12,153 bases of DNA from Panacagrimonas sp. (GTDB lineage: Bacteria > Pseudomonadota > Gammaproteobacteria > Nevskiales > Nevskiaceae). A program made the position numbers and the translations under genes. Positions 5,788 to 12,153 of this stretch are shown piece after piece (the stretch's first letter is position 1; every line of letters begins with the position of its first letter). The stretch is from positions 1-12,153 of the forward strand of contig JAJFJX010000416.1 of NCBI GenBank assembly GCA_021773655.1. Direction: 5' to 3'. The notes below the pieces were generated by a model. It ran no database searches, was not told where the DNA came from, and saw only the letters and a list, made by a program, of their open reading frames with translations.

Positions 5788-6435
5788 TCAGCCCGACGCC
5801 CGCCCGCGGAACGCCAGCACCACCTGCATCAGTTCGGCAAAGCTGGATACACCCATCTTGCGCATCAGGCGGGCACGGTGCGCCTCGACGGTCTTGTAGC
5901 TGATGCCCAGCGCGCGCCCGATCACCTTGTTGCTCTGGCCGCCGATGACCAGGTCCAGAATCTCGCGCTCGCGCCCGCTCAGCCCGTCGATGCGGCTGGC
6001 AGTGTCCCCATGCTGCTGGCGCTGGCTGCGGCGGCTGGCATCCAGATCCAGCGCCTGGCGCACGCGCTCCAGGAACTGCTGGTTGTTGTAGGGCTTCTGC
6101 AGAAAGTCCAGCGCCCCGCCCTTCATGGCGCGCACTGCCAGCGGCACATCCCCGTGGGCGGACAGGAAAATGATGGGCATGGAAATGCCGAGCTCCTTGA
6201 GCCGGTCCATCAGCTCCGGCCCGCTCATGCCGTGCATGCGCACGTCCAGCACCAGGCAGCCGGGACGGTCGTCCGGGACCCTGGCCAGGAAGTCCTCGGC
6301 CGAATCGAAAGTCTCCACCTGCAGCCGGATCGATTCCAGCAGCCAGCGCAGCGAGCTACGCACGGAATCTTCGTCATCCACCACGAACACGGTGGGCGCC
6401 TCGTCGCGTTTTGGCGGCGTGCGAACCTGGATCAT
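5788..6435 (-). CDS. FixJ-family response regulator
   Basis: The 215-residue protein has an N-terminal receiver domain (about 14-130) with acidic residues D20/D21, phospho-acceptor D64 in LVLDVRMHGMSG, S92 and K114 in LQKPY. A LuxR-type DNA-binding domain follows (about 148-210: LSGREREILDLVIGGQSNK, then IGRALGISYKTVEAHRARLMRKMG). This order and the KPYNNQQFLERV signature are typical of the FixJ/StyR/TodT group, which activates transcription when phosphorylated. The start is ATG 6435, which overlaps the kinase stop as ATGA, so translation is probably coupled. The open frame to 6537 lies within the kinase gene and was rejected. The target is not shown by the sequence; the acyl-CoA ligase gene upstream of the kinase is a natural candidate. 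Confidence 0.93.
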   Translation of the reverse strand: MIQVRTPPKRDEAPTVFVVDDEDSVRSSLRWLLESIRLQVETFDSAEDFLARVPDDRPGCLVLDVRMHGMSGPELMDRLKELGISMPIIFLSAHGDVPLAVRAMKGGALDFLQKPYNNQQFLERVRQALDLDASRRSQRQQHGDTASRIDGLSGREREILDLVIGGQSNKVIGRALGISYKTVEAHRARLMRKMGVSSFAELMQVVLAFRGRASG

Positions 6436-8084
6436 GGGCGTTCTCGAATGGGCAGGGTGAATGCGAAGGCAGCACCACCGTGCTCGTTGCGACTGACGGT
6501 CAGCCGCCCGCCGTGCGACTCGACGATGGACCGGCACACCGCCAGTCCGAGGCCGATCCCCTTGGGCTTGGTGGTATAGAACGGACTGAAGATCCGCGTG
6601 AGTTTCTGCTTGCCGACGCCCGGCCCGCGGTCCGAAACGCCCACCGACACCTCGGCGCCGAGCACCGCGGTGGAGATGTCGATGATTCGCTGTTCGGGCC
6701 GCAGGTCGGACATCGCCTCAAAGGCGTTCTTGAGCAGGTTGATCAGGACCTGCTTGATCTCCAGCGGATCCACCCACACCACCGGCGACGACTCGGCCAG
6801 GTCCAGTTGCAGCACGGTCCGGGACTGCCGGCGTTCGAACTCCAGGAACGACAGCATCTGCTCGATCAGCTGATTGACCTGCACCCGCACCGATTCGGGC
6901 TCGTGCTTGCGCACGAACTGACGCACGTGGCGCACGATGGCGCCGGCCTGTTCGGCGTGGTAGATCGCCTGGGATATGGCGGAGTCGAACTGCTTGCGGT
7001 CGTAGTCGCCCCCCTTCAGGCGCAACTGGCAGCCATGCAGGTAATTGAGTGTCGCCGCCAGCGGCTGGCCGAGCTCGTGCGCCAGCGCCGCGGCCATTTC
7101 GCCCATCGTGTTCAGGCGCGACACCCACGCCAGCTCGGCCTGCTGGGTCTTGTCGCGTTCTTCCAGGCGCCGCCGTTCGGTGACTTCGGTGTAGGCCACC
7201 ATGGCGCCATAGCCACGCACCGGAATGGGTGCGGCGGTGACCTGGAACCAGCGCAGGCGACCATTGCCGTAGCGCACGCCCACCTCGACATCGGAGATCA
7301 CGCGTTGCTGCTGGATGGCCCGCGTGCTGGGCAGATCCTCGTGGCGCCAGGGCTCGCCGTCCGGGCGGATGAGCACGGCGTTGACCGAGCGCAGTTCCAG
7401 ATCGCTGGTGATGCGCGCGACGGTTGGCAGCGAGCCGATGCGAGACAGCTTGCGGTTGATCTCGATCACCTGGCCCTCGTCATCGGTGATCGAGATGCCG
7501 ATGGGGAAACTCTCGAACAGCGCTCGATACTTCTCCTGGCTGGCGCGCAGTTCCTCTTCGGTCTGGCGCCGGATCTCCATTTCCTCGCGCAGCGCCTCGC
7601 AGGCACGACGAAGATCGGCGGTGCGCTCCTGCACCCGGTTCTCAAGACGCTCGTTGGCGCGTTGCAGCGAATCGGCCGCGCGCCGGGTGTCGGAGATGTC
7701 CTGGAAGATCCAGATGCGGTCGCGCTCCGGGCGTTCGTGATCCAGCGAGCGACCCGAGACCTGGCACCAGAACAGCCCGCCATCGAGCCGCTGCATCTTG
7801 CGCTCGCCGGAATGGCTCTCCTGCGCGAGCAGTGACTCGCGGTCTACCTTGCCGATTCGTTCGCAGTCTTCGCCTGCCGGATACAGCACCCGCACGTCTG
7901 CACCGGTCAGCGCACCCGGTGGATAGCCGAACATCTCCTCGAAACGCCGGTTGCAGCGCACGATCAGGTCCTCGCGCGTGTAGCAGACACCCACGAACAC
8001 GTTGTCGAAGATGAACTCCAGCTCGGCCAGCGCCTCGCGCAAGGCACGTGCGTCGCCCGCCCCCTGGTCACGGCCAGCGGTCAT
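6432..8084 (-). CDS. Soluble PAS-PAS sensor histidine kinase, FixL-like
   Basis: The 550-residue protein has no membrane segment, so it senses a cytosolic signal. PAS domain 1 covers about 20-135 (FIFDNVFVGVCYT, then NRRFEEMFGYPPGAL), a coiled coil 135-185, PAS domain 2 186-305 and the dimerisation/phospho-acceptor helices 316-390, with H336 in AAALAHELGQPLAA. The ATPase domain covers about 405-548: N box LLKNAFEAM with N453, G1 DRGPGV (485-490), F/G2 box FSPFYTTKPKGIGLGL. The HELGQPL form of the H box is that of FixL/TodS-type kinases. The signal is unknown; I saw no convincing haem-binding motif. It phosphorylates, by position, the FixJ-type regulator whose ATG overlaps its stop. ATG 8084 is the first start giving a full PAS domain; its ribosome site (ACGGGCG) is weak. 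Confidence 0.92.
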   Translation of the reverse strand: MTAGRDQGAGDARALREALAELEFIFDNVFVGVCYTREDLIVRCNRRFEEMFGYPPGALTGADVRVLYPAGEDCERIGKVDRESLLAQESHSGERKMQRLDGGLFWCQVSGRSLDHERPERDRIWIFQDISDTRRAADSLQRANERLENRVQERTADLRRACEALREEMEIRRQTEEELRASQEKYRALFESFPIGISITDDEGQVIEINRKLSRIGSLPTVARITSDLELRSVNAVLIRPDGEPWRHEDLPSTRAIQQQRVISDVEVGVRYGNGRLRWFQVTAAPIPVRGYGAMVAYTEVTERRRLEERDKTQQAELAWVSRLNTMGEMAAALAHELGQPLAATLNYLHGCQLRLKGGDYDRKQFDSAISQAIYHAEQAGAIVRHVRQFVRKHEPESVRVQVNQLIEQMLSFLEFERRQSRTVLQLDLAESSPVVWVDPLEIKQVLINLLKNAFEAMSDLRPEQRIIDISTAVLGAEVSVGVSDRGPGVGKQKLTRIFSPFYTTKPKGIGLGLAVCRSIVESHGGRLTVSRNEHGGAAFAFTLPIRERP

Positions 8085-8199
8085 GTTCGCCCGTCACGAA
8101 AACGACGACGACAACAACGACGGCGTTGGAATCTGCCCGGCTTCACATGCTCCTCATCACGCCCTGTGGGGCCTTGTGGCGCCCGCTGGTGGTTGCCGG

Positions 8200-8218
8200 G
8201 ACCGGTCTGCAGCCGGTC
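8200..8218. promoter_or_regulatory. 6-7-6 dyad upstream of the kinase gene
   Basis: GACCGG, seven bases, then CCGGTC form a perfect inverted repeat in the 184-bp gap between the acyl-CoA ligase stop and the kinase start. No T-run follows, so an operator is as likely as a terminator. The same gap has a direct CTGCGTCGGC repeat near 8249-8268 and a short run of GAC/AAC triplets near 8104-8121. I found no clear promoter in it. Confidence 0.3.
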
Positions 8219-8268
8219 TTGCGAACATGACGCGATTGTCGCCGATTCTGCGTCGGCCCTGCGTCGGC

Positions 8269-9810
8269 TCAAGTTGCCGGGGCTTCCTGATCCAGCATTT
8301 CGCGCAGGCGGGTCTTGAGCACCTTGCCGTAGTTGCTCTTGGGCAGCGCTTCGATCACGCGGTAATGCTTGGGGCGCTTGAAACGCGCGATGTGATCCAG
8401 GCAGAGCGCATCGAGTTCGGCCGCGCTGACGCTGGCCCCAGGCCTGGCCACCACGAAGGCCACCACTTCTTCGCCCCAGTCGACGTGCTTGCGGCCCACC
8501 ACGGAGACCTCGTGCACGCCGGGGTGCAACAGCAGCACTTCCTCGATCTCGCGCGGATAGATGTTGGAGCCACCGCTGATGATCATGTCCTTGGAGCGAT
8601 CCTTCAGCGTCAGGAATCCATCGGCGTCGAAGCAGCCCATGTCACCGGTGTACAACCAGCCGTTTCGGATGGCCTTGTCGGTGGCTTCCGGATTGTTCCA
8701 GTAGCCCTGCATCACGGTGTCTCCACGCACCAGGATCTCGCCGACCTCGCCCTCCGGCAGATCGCGGCCGTCCTCAGCGGTGACGCGAACCTCGACCATC
8801 GACTGCGCCACGCCCACCGAGGCGATGCGCTCCAGGTAACGCGGGTGCCGGTGGTCGGCGAGCTGCCGGCGCGACAACGCGGTGATGGTCATCGGCGTCT
8901 CGCCCTGGCCGTAGATCTGAACGAAGCGATTTCCCATCACCCGCAGTGCATGGCGGATGTCTTCCAGGTACATCGGCCCGCCGCCGTAGAGCACGGTCTT
9001 GAACCCCGACGGGTCGGCACCGCTGGCCTCCACATGCTCGGCCAGACGCTTGACCATGGTGGGTGCGGCGAACATGAAGACGTTTCGGTGCACTGCCGCC
9101 AGCCGCACGATTTCGGCCGGATCAAAATTCGACGAGCGCGCCACCACGTGGCGACCGCCCACCAGCATGTGTGGAAAATTGCCCATGCCGGCGCCGTGCG
9201 ATATCGGCGCGGCGTATAGCGCGCAATCCTCGGGCGCACTGTCGGCAACGTCGGTGAAGTGGCAGGCCAGCATGGTGCGCAGGTTGCGATGCGTGAGCAT
9301 CACACCCTTGGGCCGACCGGTGGTGCCCGAGGTGTAGAACAGCCAGGCCAGATCATCGGCCAGGCGGTCGCGCGCAGCCAGCGGCCGGCCGCCGTAGACC
9401 TGCTCGTAATCCGCGTTGCCGACGCAAAGCAACTGCCGTACTGCGGGCATCTGCGCGGTCAGCGGCTGCAGGGCGCAAGCAAGATCGGGCGTGGCGAAGA
9501 CCACTGCCGCACCGGCGTCTTCGATGATGTACTGCGCCTCGCGCGGGTGCAGCTTGGCGTTGATCGGCACCGCCACCAGACCGGCGTACCAGATCCCGTA
9601 GAACAGCTCCAGGTACTCCGGCACGTTTCCCATGAACAGCGCCACCCGCTCGCCGGGCTCCAGGCCACAGTCGCGCGCCAGATAGCCGGCGATCCGTGCC
9701 GCTCGCTCACCCAGTTGGCGGTAATCACAGATCAGATCCTCGCCATGAAACAGCGCGGGTCGATCAGGGAACAGCCGGGCGGCGCGAACCAGCAATTGGG
9801 CGAGGTTCAT
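8269..9810 (-). CDS. Acyl-CoA ligase (AMP-forming)
   Basis: The 513-residue protein is a complete class I adenylate-forming enzyme that activates a carboxylic acid to acyl-AMP and then acyl-CoA. All core motifs are intact: FYTSGTTGRPKGVMLTHRN (158-176), YGQGE (300-304), YTGD with D390, DRSKDMIISGGSNIYPREIEE (404-424) and catalytic K496 in NYGKVLK. The GGSNIYPREIEE form and YGQGE occur in the fatty acid/aromatic acid CoA ligase group, but the substrate cannot be read from sequence. The start is ATG 9810, with AAGGAG 9 nt upstream; the frame open to 9855 would include the ribosome site. It precedes the kinase-regulator pair on the same strand by 184 bp. It has no DNA-binding domain, unlike the ligase at 187-1992, and its motifs differ enough that the two are not recent duplicates. 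Confidence 0.92.
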   Translation of the reverse strand: MNLAQLLVRAARLFPDRPALFHGEDLICDYRQLGERAARIAGYLARDCGLEPGERVALFMGNVPEYLELFYGIWYAGLVAVPINAKLHPREAQYIIEDAGAAVVFATPDLACALQPLTAQMPAVRQLLCVGNADYEQVYGGRPLAARDRLADDLAWLFYTSGTTGRPKGVMLTHRNLRTMLACHFTDVADSAPEDCALYAAPISHGAGMGNFPHMLVGGRHVVARSSNFDPAEIVRLAAVHRNVFMFAAPTMVKRLAEHVEASGADPSGFKTVLYGGGPMYLEDIRHALRVMGNRFVQIYGQGETPMTITALSRRQLADHRHPRYLERIASVGVAQSMVEVRVTAEDGRDLPEGEVGEILVRGDTVMQGYWNNPEATDKAIRNGWLYTGDMGCFDADGFLTLKDRSKDMIISGGSNIYPREIEEVLLLHPGVHEVSVVGRKHVDWGEEVVAFVVARPGASVSAAELDALCLDHIARFKRPKHYRVIEALPKSNYGKVLKTRLREMLDQEAPAT

Positions 9811-9842
9811 GCAGAAATTCTCCTTGCGCATCGGGGCACTGA

Positions 9843-9882
9843 CCCGGGCAGGCAACCAGACTTGCGGCCGCCCCCGGGCAGG
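9843..9882. promoter_or_regulatory. Direct repeat upstream of acyl-CoA ligase gene
   Basis: CCCGGGCAGG occurs at 9843-9852 and again at 9873-9882, exactly 30 bp apart, about three helical turns. The pair lies 33-72 bp before the ligase ATG at 9810. A possible minus-strand -10, TAAAAT, lies just upstream at 9888-9893, without a good -35. Same-face tandem sites suit a regulator, possibly the nearby FixJ-type protein, but this is inference. Confidence 0.35.
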
Positions 9883-9892
9883 TCGCCATTTT

Positions 9893-10036
9893 AGTGCTGC
9901 ACGCCTGCTTGAACGGATTCGCGGCGCCTTCTTGGCCCGGTTGCGTTGCGCCGGCTCGCCATGGGCCCACGATGGACCCTCCTCGTCGCGCCGTGCCAGA
10001 CATCAAAACCAGACACCAGAAACCGCTCGCGCACGA
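9893..10036. repeat. Dispersed repeat, copy B
   Basis: This is the longer copy of the repeat at 19-110, in the same orientation. The first block (9893-9961) matches copy A in about four of five positions. The second block (10009-10036) shares the CCAGA..AC.AGAA..CC.CTCGCG pattern. About 50 bases between the blocks (ATGGGCCCACGATGGACC and onward) are missing from copy A. It fills most of the gap between the acyl-CoA ligase and the 6-phosphogluconolactonase-like gene. Confidence 0.6.
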
Positions 10037-10082
10037 GGCCCCGTGGTTGCGAAGCACTCCACAGGGACGTGCCCGAAGCCGC

Positions 10083-10787
10083 TCAGGGATCGATCATCAG
10101 CACCTGGACCGGCGCCTCGAGATGGCGCAGCAGCGCGGTCAGCGGCCAGGCCGCGGCATGGGCCTGGTGGCCGGCCGCCTCGTACGCCTCGCGGGCCGGC
10201 GCATCACGAACCAGCAGAAACACTTCGCGCGCCTCGCGCAGGCCGCGCAGGGTCAGGCTGATGCGCTCCGTTGGCGCCGGTCCGGGCGCCGTGGACGTGG
10301 CCATCGGCAGCTTCCACGTCGGGTCCAGCATCGCCCCGAGGCCGGGCATGTCTGCGAACAGCGCCGCAACCTCGCCCATTGCGCCGACCTCCAGAACCAG
10401 CGCGTCGAAGGGCCGCGGCCACCCCTGCCAGCGCTCGCACAGCGATGCGATTGCCGCCATCGGCCTGGACTCGTCCGCGTGCAGACCCAGGACGCGCGCC
10501 TCGATCGCGTCGCCGACCGCCAGCGCTCGTCGCAGGCGTCCTTCACGGCTGTGCGTCGAACCCCGCGGCACCCAGCATTCGTCGGTCAGGCAGACCTGCA
10601 CCGAGGTCCAGTCCAGACGCATCCGGGCCAGACACCCCAACCAGCCACTAGCCTGCTCCGGCACCGAGACCGCCAGCACTGCACGTCCCCGCTGCGCCAC
10701 CGCCTGACGCAGTCGAAACGCCACCGCCTCGGCAAGCTGCAGGTCCAACGCCGCAGCGCTGTCGATGAAGTACTCGGTAACGGACAT
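10083..10787 (-). CDS. pgl: 6-Phosphogluconolactonase-like protein, active site altered
   Basis: The 234-residue protein has 6-phosphogluconolactonase (Pgl/DevB) length and layout: a strand with LTDECWVPRGSTHS (family: DERWVP...S), DALVLEVGAMGEVAALFAD (family: LGMGPDGHTASLFP) and ERISLTLRGLREAREVFLLV near the end. Pgl hydrolyses 6-phosphogluconolactone to 6-phosphogluconate in the pentose phosphate/Entner-Doudoroff pathways. Here the central GPDGHTAS motif reads GAMGEVAA: the conserved Asp is Met and the catalytic His is Glu. The Arg of DERWV is Cys. The frame is intact, so this is a diverged protein rather than an obvious pseudogene, and it may not be a lactonase. ATG 10787 is preferred, with GAGG 6 nt upstream. 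No zwf, edd or glk lies beside it. Confidence 0.75.
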   Translation of the reverse strand: MSVTEYFIDSAAALDLQLAEAVAFRLRQAVAQRGRAVLAVSVPEQASGWLGCLARMRLDWTSVQVCLTDECWVPRGSTHSREGRLRRALAVGDAIEARVLGLHADESRPMAAIASLCERWQGWPRPFDALVLEVGAMGEVAALFADMPGLGAMLDPTWKLPMATSTAPGPAPTERISLTLRGLREAREVFLLVRDAPAREAYEAAGHQAHAAAWPLTALLRHLEAPVQVLMIDP

Positions 10788-10834
10788 CAATGGCCTCAGA
10801 CTCCCCAGGCAGAGCGACAGCTTAGGGCCTGCCT

Positions 10835-10882
10835 GTGCCACGAGGAACGAAGAACTCCACCGCCACCATGGCGTCGTGGCAC
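10835..10882. repeat. 9-bp inverted repeat with internal hairpin
   Basis: GTGCCACGA (10835-10843) pairs perfectly with TCGTGGCAC (10874-10882). Inside it, CGCCA-CCA-TGGCG (10861-10873) forms a small hairpin that abuts the right arm. It lies upstream of the lactonase-like gene in a 587-bp stretch without an intact gene. It could be a small mobile-element remnant or an operator; I cannot tell which. The stretch 10883-11027 shows nothing else I can support. Confidence 0.45.
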
Positions 10883-11027
10883 GGTTTCATCCTCGATTCC
10901 CACACGTCCTGCCTGCGCCCGCTTCGCGCGCCGGAACCCGGAGCCTGGGTTGAAGCGGAGCGCAAACCCGGCGGGCCGAATGGCCGCATCATCGTTCGCG
11001 ATCATCCAAAAACCTCGGCCAGCTTCT

Positions 11028-11107
11028 GTCATGCCCGCGCAAGCGGGCATTCAGAGCCGAAATAGCGTGTGTTCCGATCACTGGATTCCCGCCTTCGCGG
11101 GCATGAC
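11028..11107. repeat. REPIN: two REP sequences in inverted orientation
   Basis: Left arm 11028-11054 starts GTCATGCCCGCG; right arm 11081-11107 ends CGCGGGCATGAC. The arms match as inverted repeats at 23 of 27 positions, with a 26-base spacer. Each arm has its own hairpin: CCCGC-GCAA-GCGGG and CCCGC-CTTC-GCGGG. This GTCATNCCCGCG...GCGGGNAT type is a widespread proteobacterial REP family, normally moved by a RAYT transposase encoded elsewhere. It abuts the transposase remnant. Confidence 0.85.
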
Positions 11108-11133
11108 GGACCGGTTGGTGGGGGCGGCCGAGT

Positions 11134-11340
11134 TTCAAGGATAATCACGTCATCATCTGGGAAATGGCCTTTGTTCCGGATGGTCTTGCGGACCTGGCCG
11201 TGCAGGCTCTCGATGACGATGGTGGTGTAGATGATCTTTCCGACCTTCGGGGAAAAGGCGATGAAGGGAACGAATTGCTCCCACTTCCGTCGCCAGCTGC
11301 CTTGCTCGTATGCGTCAAGGGCGGCGGAAGCGGCCGCGGC
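11134..11340 (-). pseudogene. IS256-family transposase remnant
   Basis: About 68 codons match the C-terminal part of IS256/Mutator transposases: WRRKWEQFVPFIAFSPKV, IIYTTIVIESLHGQVRK and TIRNKGHFPDDD (family: W...W...IPFLAFPPEVR.VIYTTNAIESLN.Q.RK...RGHFP.DEA). The N-terminal catalytic domain is missing, about ten residues seem deleted before GSWRRKW, and homology stops after FPDDD, where family members continue with EAALKLL. It lies on the opposite strand to the radical SAM gene, ending 35 bp before its ATG, and its other end meets the REPIN. Confidence 0.85.
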
Positions 11341-11374
11341 GTAGCGCGGGGTCCTGCGACGGCGCAGCAACAAC

Positions 11375-12153
11375 ATGAACGACGACAAGGTCATCAAAGG
11401 TCGCGGCGCCAGCAGCAATCCGGCCGGCAGGTTCGACAGCCGAGTGACGGTTCCAGAGCACGATGGATGGGATGCTGGAGACGACGAGCCACCCGCTCTG
11501 AAGACAACCGTCTCGGCTGAAGTCGCCAAGTCCATCATCTCCCGTAACTCCTCGCCCGACATCCCGTTCGAACAGTCCGTCAATCCGTTCCGTGGATGTG
11601 AACACGCTTGTGTCTACTGTTATGCAAGACCAAGCCACGCGTACCTGAATTTATCGCCCGGTCTCGACTTCGAGACCAAGCTCTTCTACAAGGCGAATGC
11701 CGCCGAGCTGCTGGAACAGGCGCTGCGCAAGCCGGGCTACGCACCGGCGATGATCTCGCTGGGCGCCAACACCGATCCCTATCAGCCGATCGAGCGCGAG
11801 TACAAGGTCACTCGCTCCCTGCTCGAAGTGCTCAGCGCCTATCGCCACCCGGTGGGCATCGTCACCAAGGGCGCCTCGCTGATCGGTCGCGATCTGGAGC
11901 TGATTGCCGAAATGGCCGGCGCCAGGCTGGCGATGGTGGCTATCTCCCTCACCACCCTGCGCGATGAGCTCAAGCGCACCCTGGAGCCGCGCGCGGCCTC
12001 GCCGGGGGCGCGCCTGCGTGCGATCCGCAGGCTGTCCGCGGCCGGCGTGCCGGTGATCGTGATGGCCTCGCCGATCATTCCCTTCATCAACGACGCCGAA
12101 CTCGAAGCGATCCTGGAAGCCGGCCGTGAGGCCGGCGCCGTCGCGGCCAGCTA
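11375..12153 (+). CDS. PA0069-family radical SAM protein (3' end outside window)
   Basis: The frame runs 259 codons to the window edge without a stop. It starts MNDDKVIKGRGASSNPAGRF, where KGRGA.SNP.GRF is the usual opening of the PA0069 family. The radical SAM cluster motif is C75-x3-C79-x2-C82 in NPFRGCEHACVYCYARPSHAY; these cysteines would bind a 4Fe-4S cluster that cleaves S-adenosylmethionine. Later landmarks are SLGANTDPYQPIEREYKVTRS and VGIVTKGASLIGRDLELI. The family is related to spore photoproduct lyase-like (SplB) proteins; its reaction is not established to my knowledge. ATG 11375 is the first start after an in-frame TAG; no strong ribosome site precedes it. The IS256 remnant lies directly upstream, so its original promoter may have been displaced. 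Confidence 0.93.
   Translation, partial: MNDDKVIKGRGASSNPAGRFDSRVTVPEHDGWDAGDDEPPALKTTVSAEVAKSIISRNSSPDIPFEQSVNPFRGCEHACVYCYARPSHAYLNLSPGLDFETKLFYKANAAELLEQALRKPGYAPAMISLGANTDPYQPIEREYKVTRSLLEVLSAYRHPVGIVTKGASLIGRDLELIAEMAGARLAMVAISLTTLRDELKRTLEPRAASPGARLRAIRRLSAAGVPVIVMASPIIPFINDAELEAILEAGREAGAVAAS

Noticed and set aside
6411..7835. 474-residue plus-strand frame
   Set aside because: Antisense to the histidine kinase, whose motifs are complete on the other strand.
6432..8084. Haem-binding oxygen sensor (true FixL)
   Set aside because: The kinase is FixL-like in layout, but I could not find a convincing haem-ligand histidine motif in either PAS domain.
8002..9219. 405-residue plus-strand frame
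   Set aside because: Antisense to the acyl-CoA ligase; the sense strand has all ligase motifs.
10800..10870. Possible sigma54 promoter (TGGCAC) upstream of the lactonase-like gene
   Set aside because: The -24 element is present on the minus strand but no TTGC-type -12 follows at the required spacing.
11028..11107. Possible CRISPR repeats
   Set aside because: There are only two units, and they are inverted rather than direct, with internal hairpins; this is a REPIN.
9894..11144. 416-residue plus-strand frame across the repeat, lactonase gene and REPIN
   Set aside because: It crosses several unrelated elements and is antisense to the lactonase-like gene; no domain visible.
11608..11967. 119-residue plus-strand frame
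   Set aside because: Out of frame with the radical SAM gene, whose CxxxCxxC motif and family signatures lie in the frame starting at 11375.
1..12153. tRNA or rRNA genes
   Set aside because: No cloverleaf with a TTCRA-type T-loop or conserved rRNA sequence was seen on either strand, by eye only.

Overview
The window comes from a high-GC proteobacterial chromosome. An RpoH-type heat-shock sigma factor, DsbB, RraA, a CbpA-type J protein, a PA0069-family radical SAM protein, a perfect CIRCE operator and a REPIN together suggest a gammaproteobacterium. Order Lysobacterales (Xanthomonadales) is my best guess, but this is inference; no rRNA or marker phylogeny was available.

Layout. 1-186 is non-coding, with a perfect small palindrome and one copy of a dispersed repeat. 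187-4143 (minus strand) reads dsbB, rraA, cbpA and then an unusual gene that fuses an N-terminal LuxR-type helix-turn-helix to a complete acyl-CoA ligase. 4144-4766 is a divergent intergenic region with a candidate dsbB promoter, tandem repeats, a decayed RidA-like fragment and the rpoH control region. 4767-5639 (plus) is rpoH, closed by a strong 15-bp-stem terminator. 5788-8084 (minus) is a FixL/FixJ-like kinase and regulator pair with an ATGA overlap. 8269-9810 (minus) is a second, stand-alone acyl-CoA ligase. 9811-10082 holds the second copy of the dispersed repeat. 10083-10787 (minus) is a 6-phosphogluconolactonase-like protein whose active-site motif has lost its key residues. 10788-11374 is a gene-poor junction with an inverted repeat, a REPIN and an IS256-family transposase remnant. 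11375-12153 (plus) is the 5' part of a PA0069-family radical SAM gene that runs off the window.

How the genes may work together. dsbB, cbpA and rpoH are protein-quality and stress genes on either side of one intergenic region; rraA adds control of RNA decay. The rpoH promoter carries a perfect CIRCE (HrcA operator) that overlaps both a sigma70-like extended -10 promoter and a sigmaE-like promoter. This suggests HrcA repression of the heat-shock sigma factor itself. The second theme is fatty or aromatic acid activation: one ligase carries its own DNA-binding domain, and the other lies next to a soluble PAS-domain two-component system. The LuxR-ligase fusion is the best candidate here for an undescribed system, possibly a regulator that senses its substrate by activating it.
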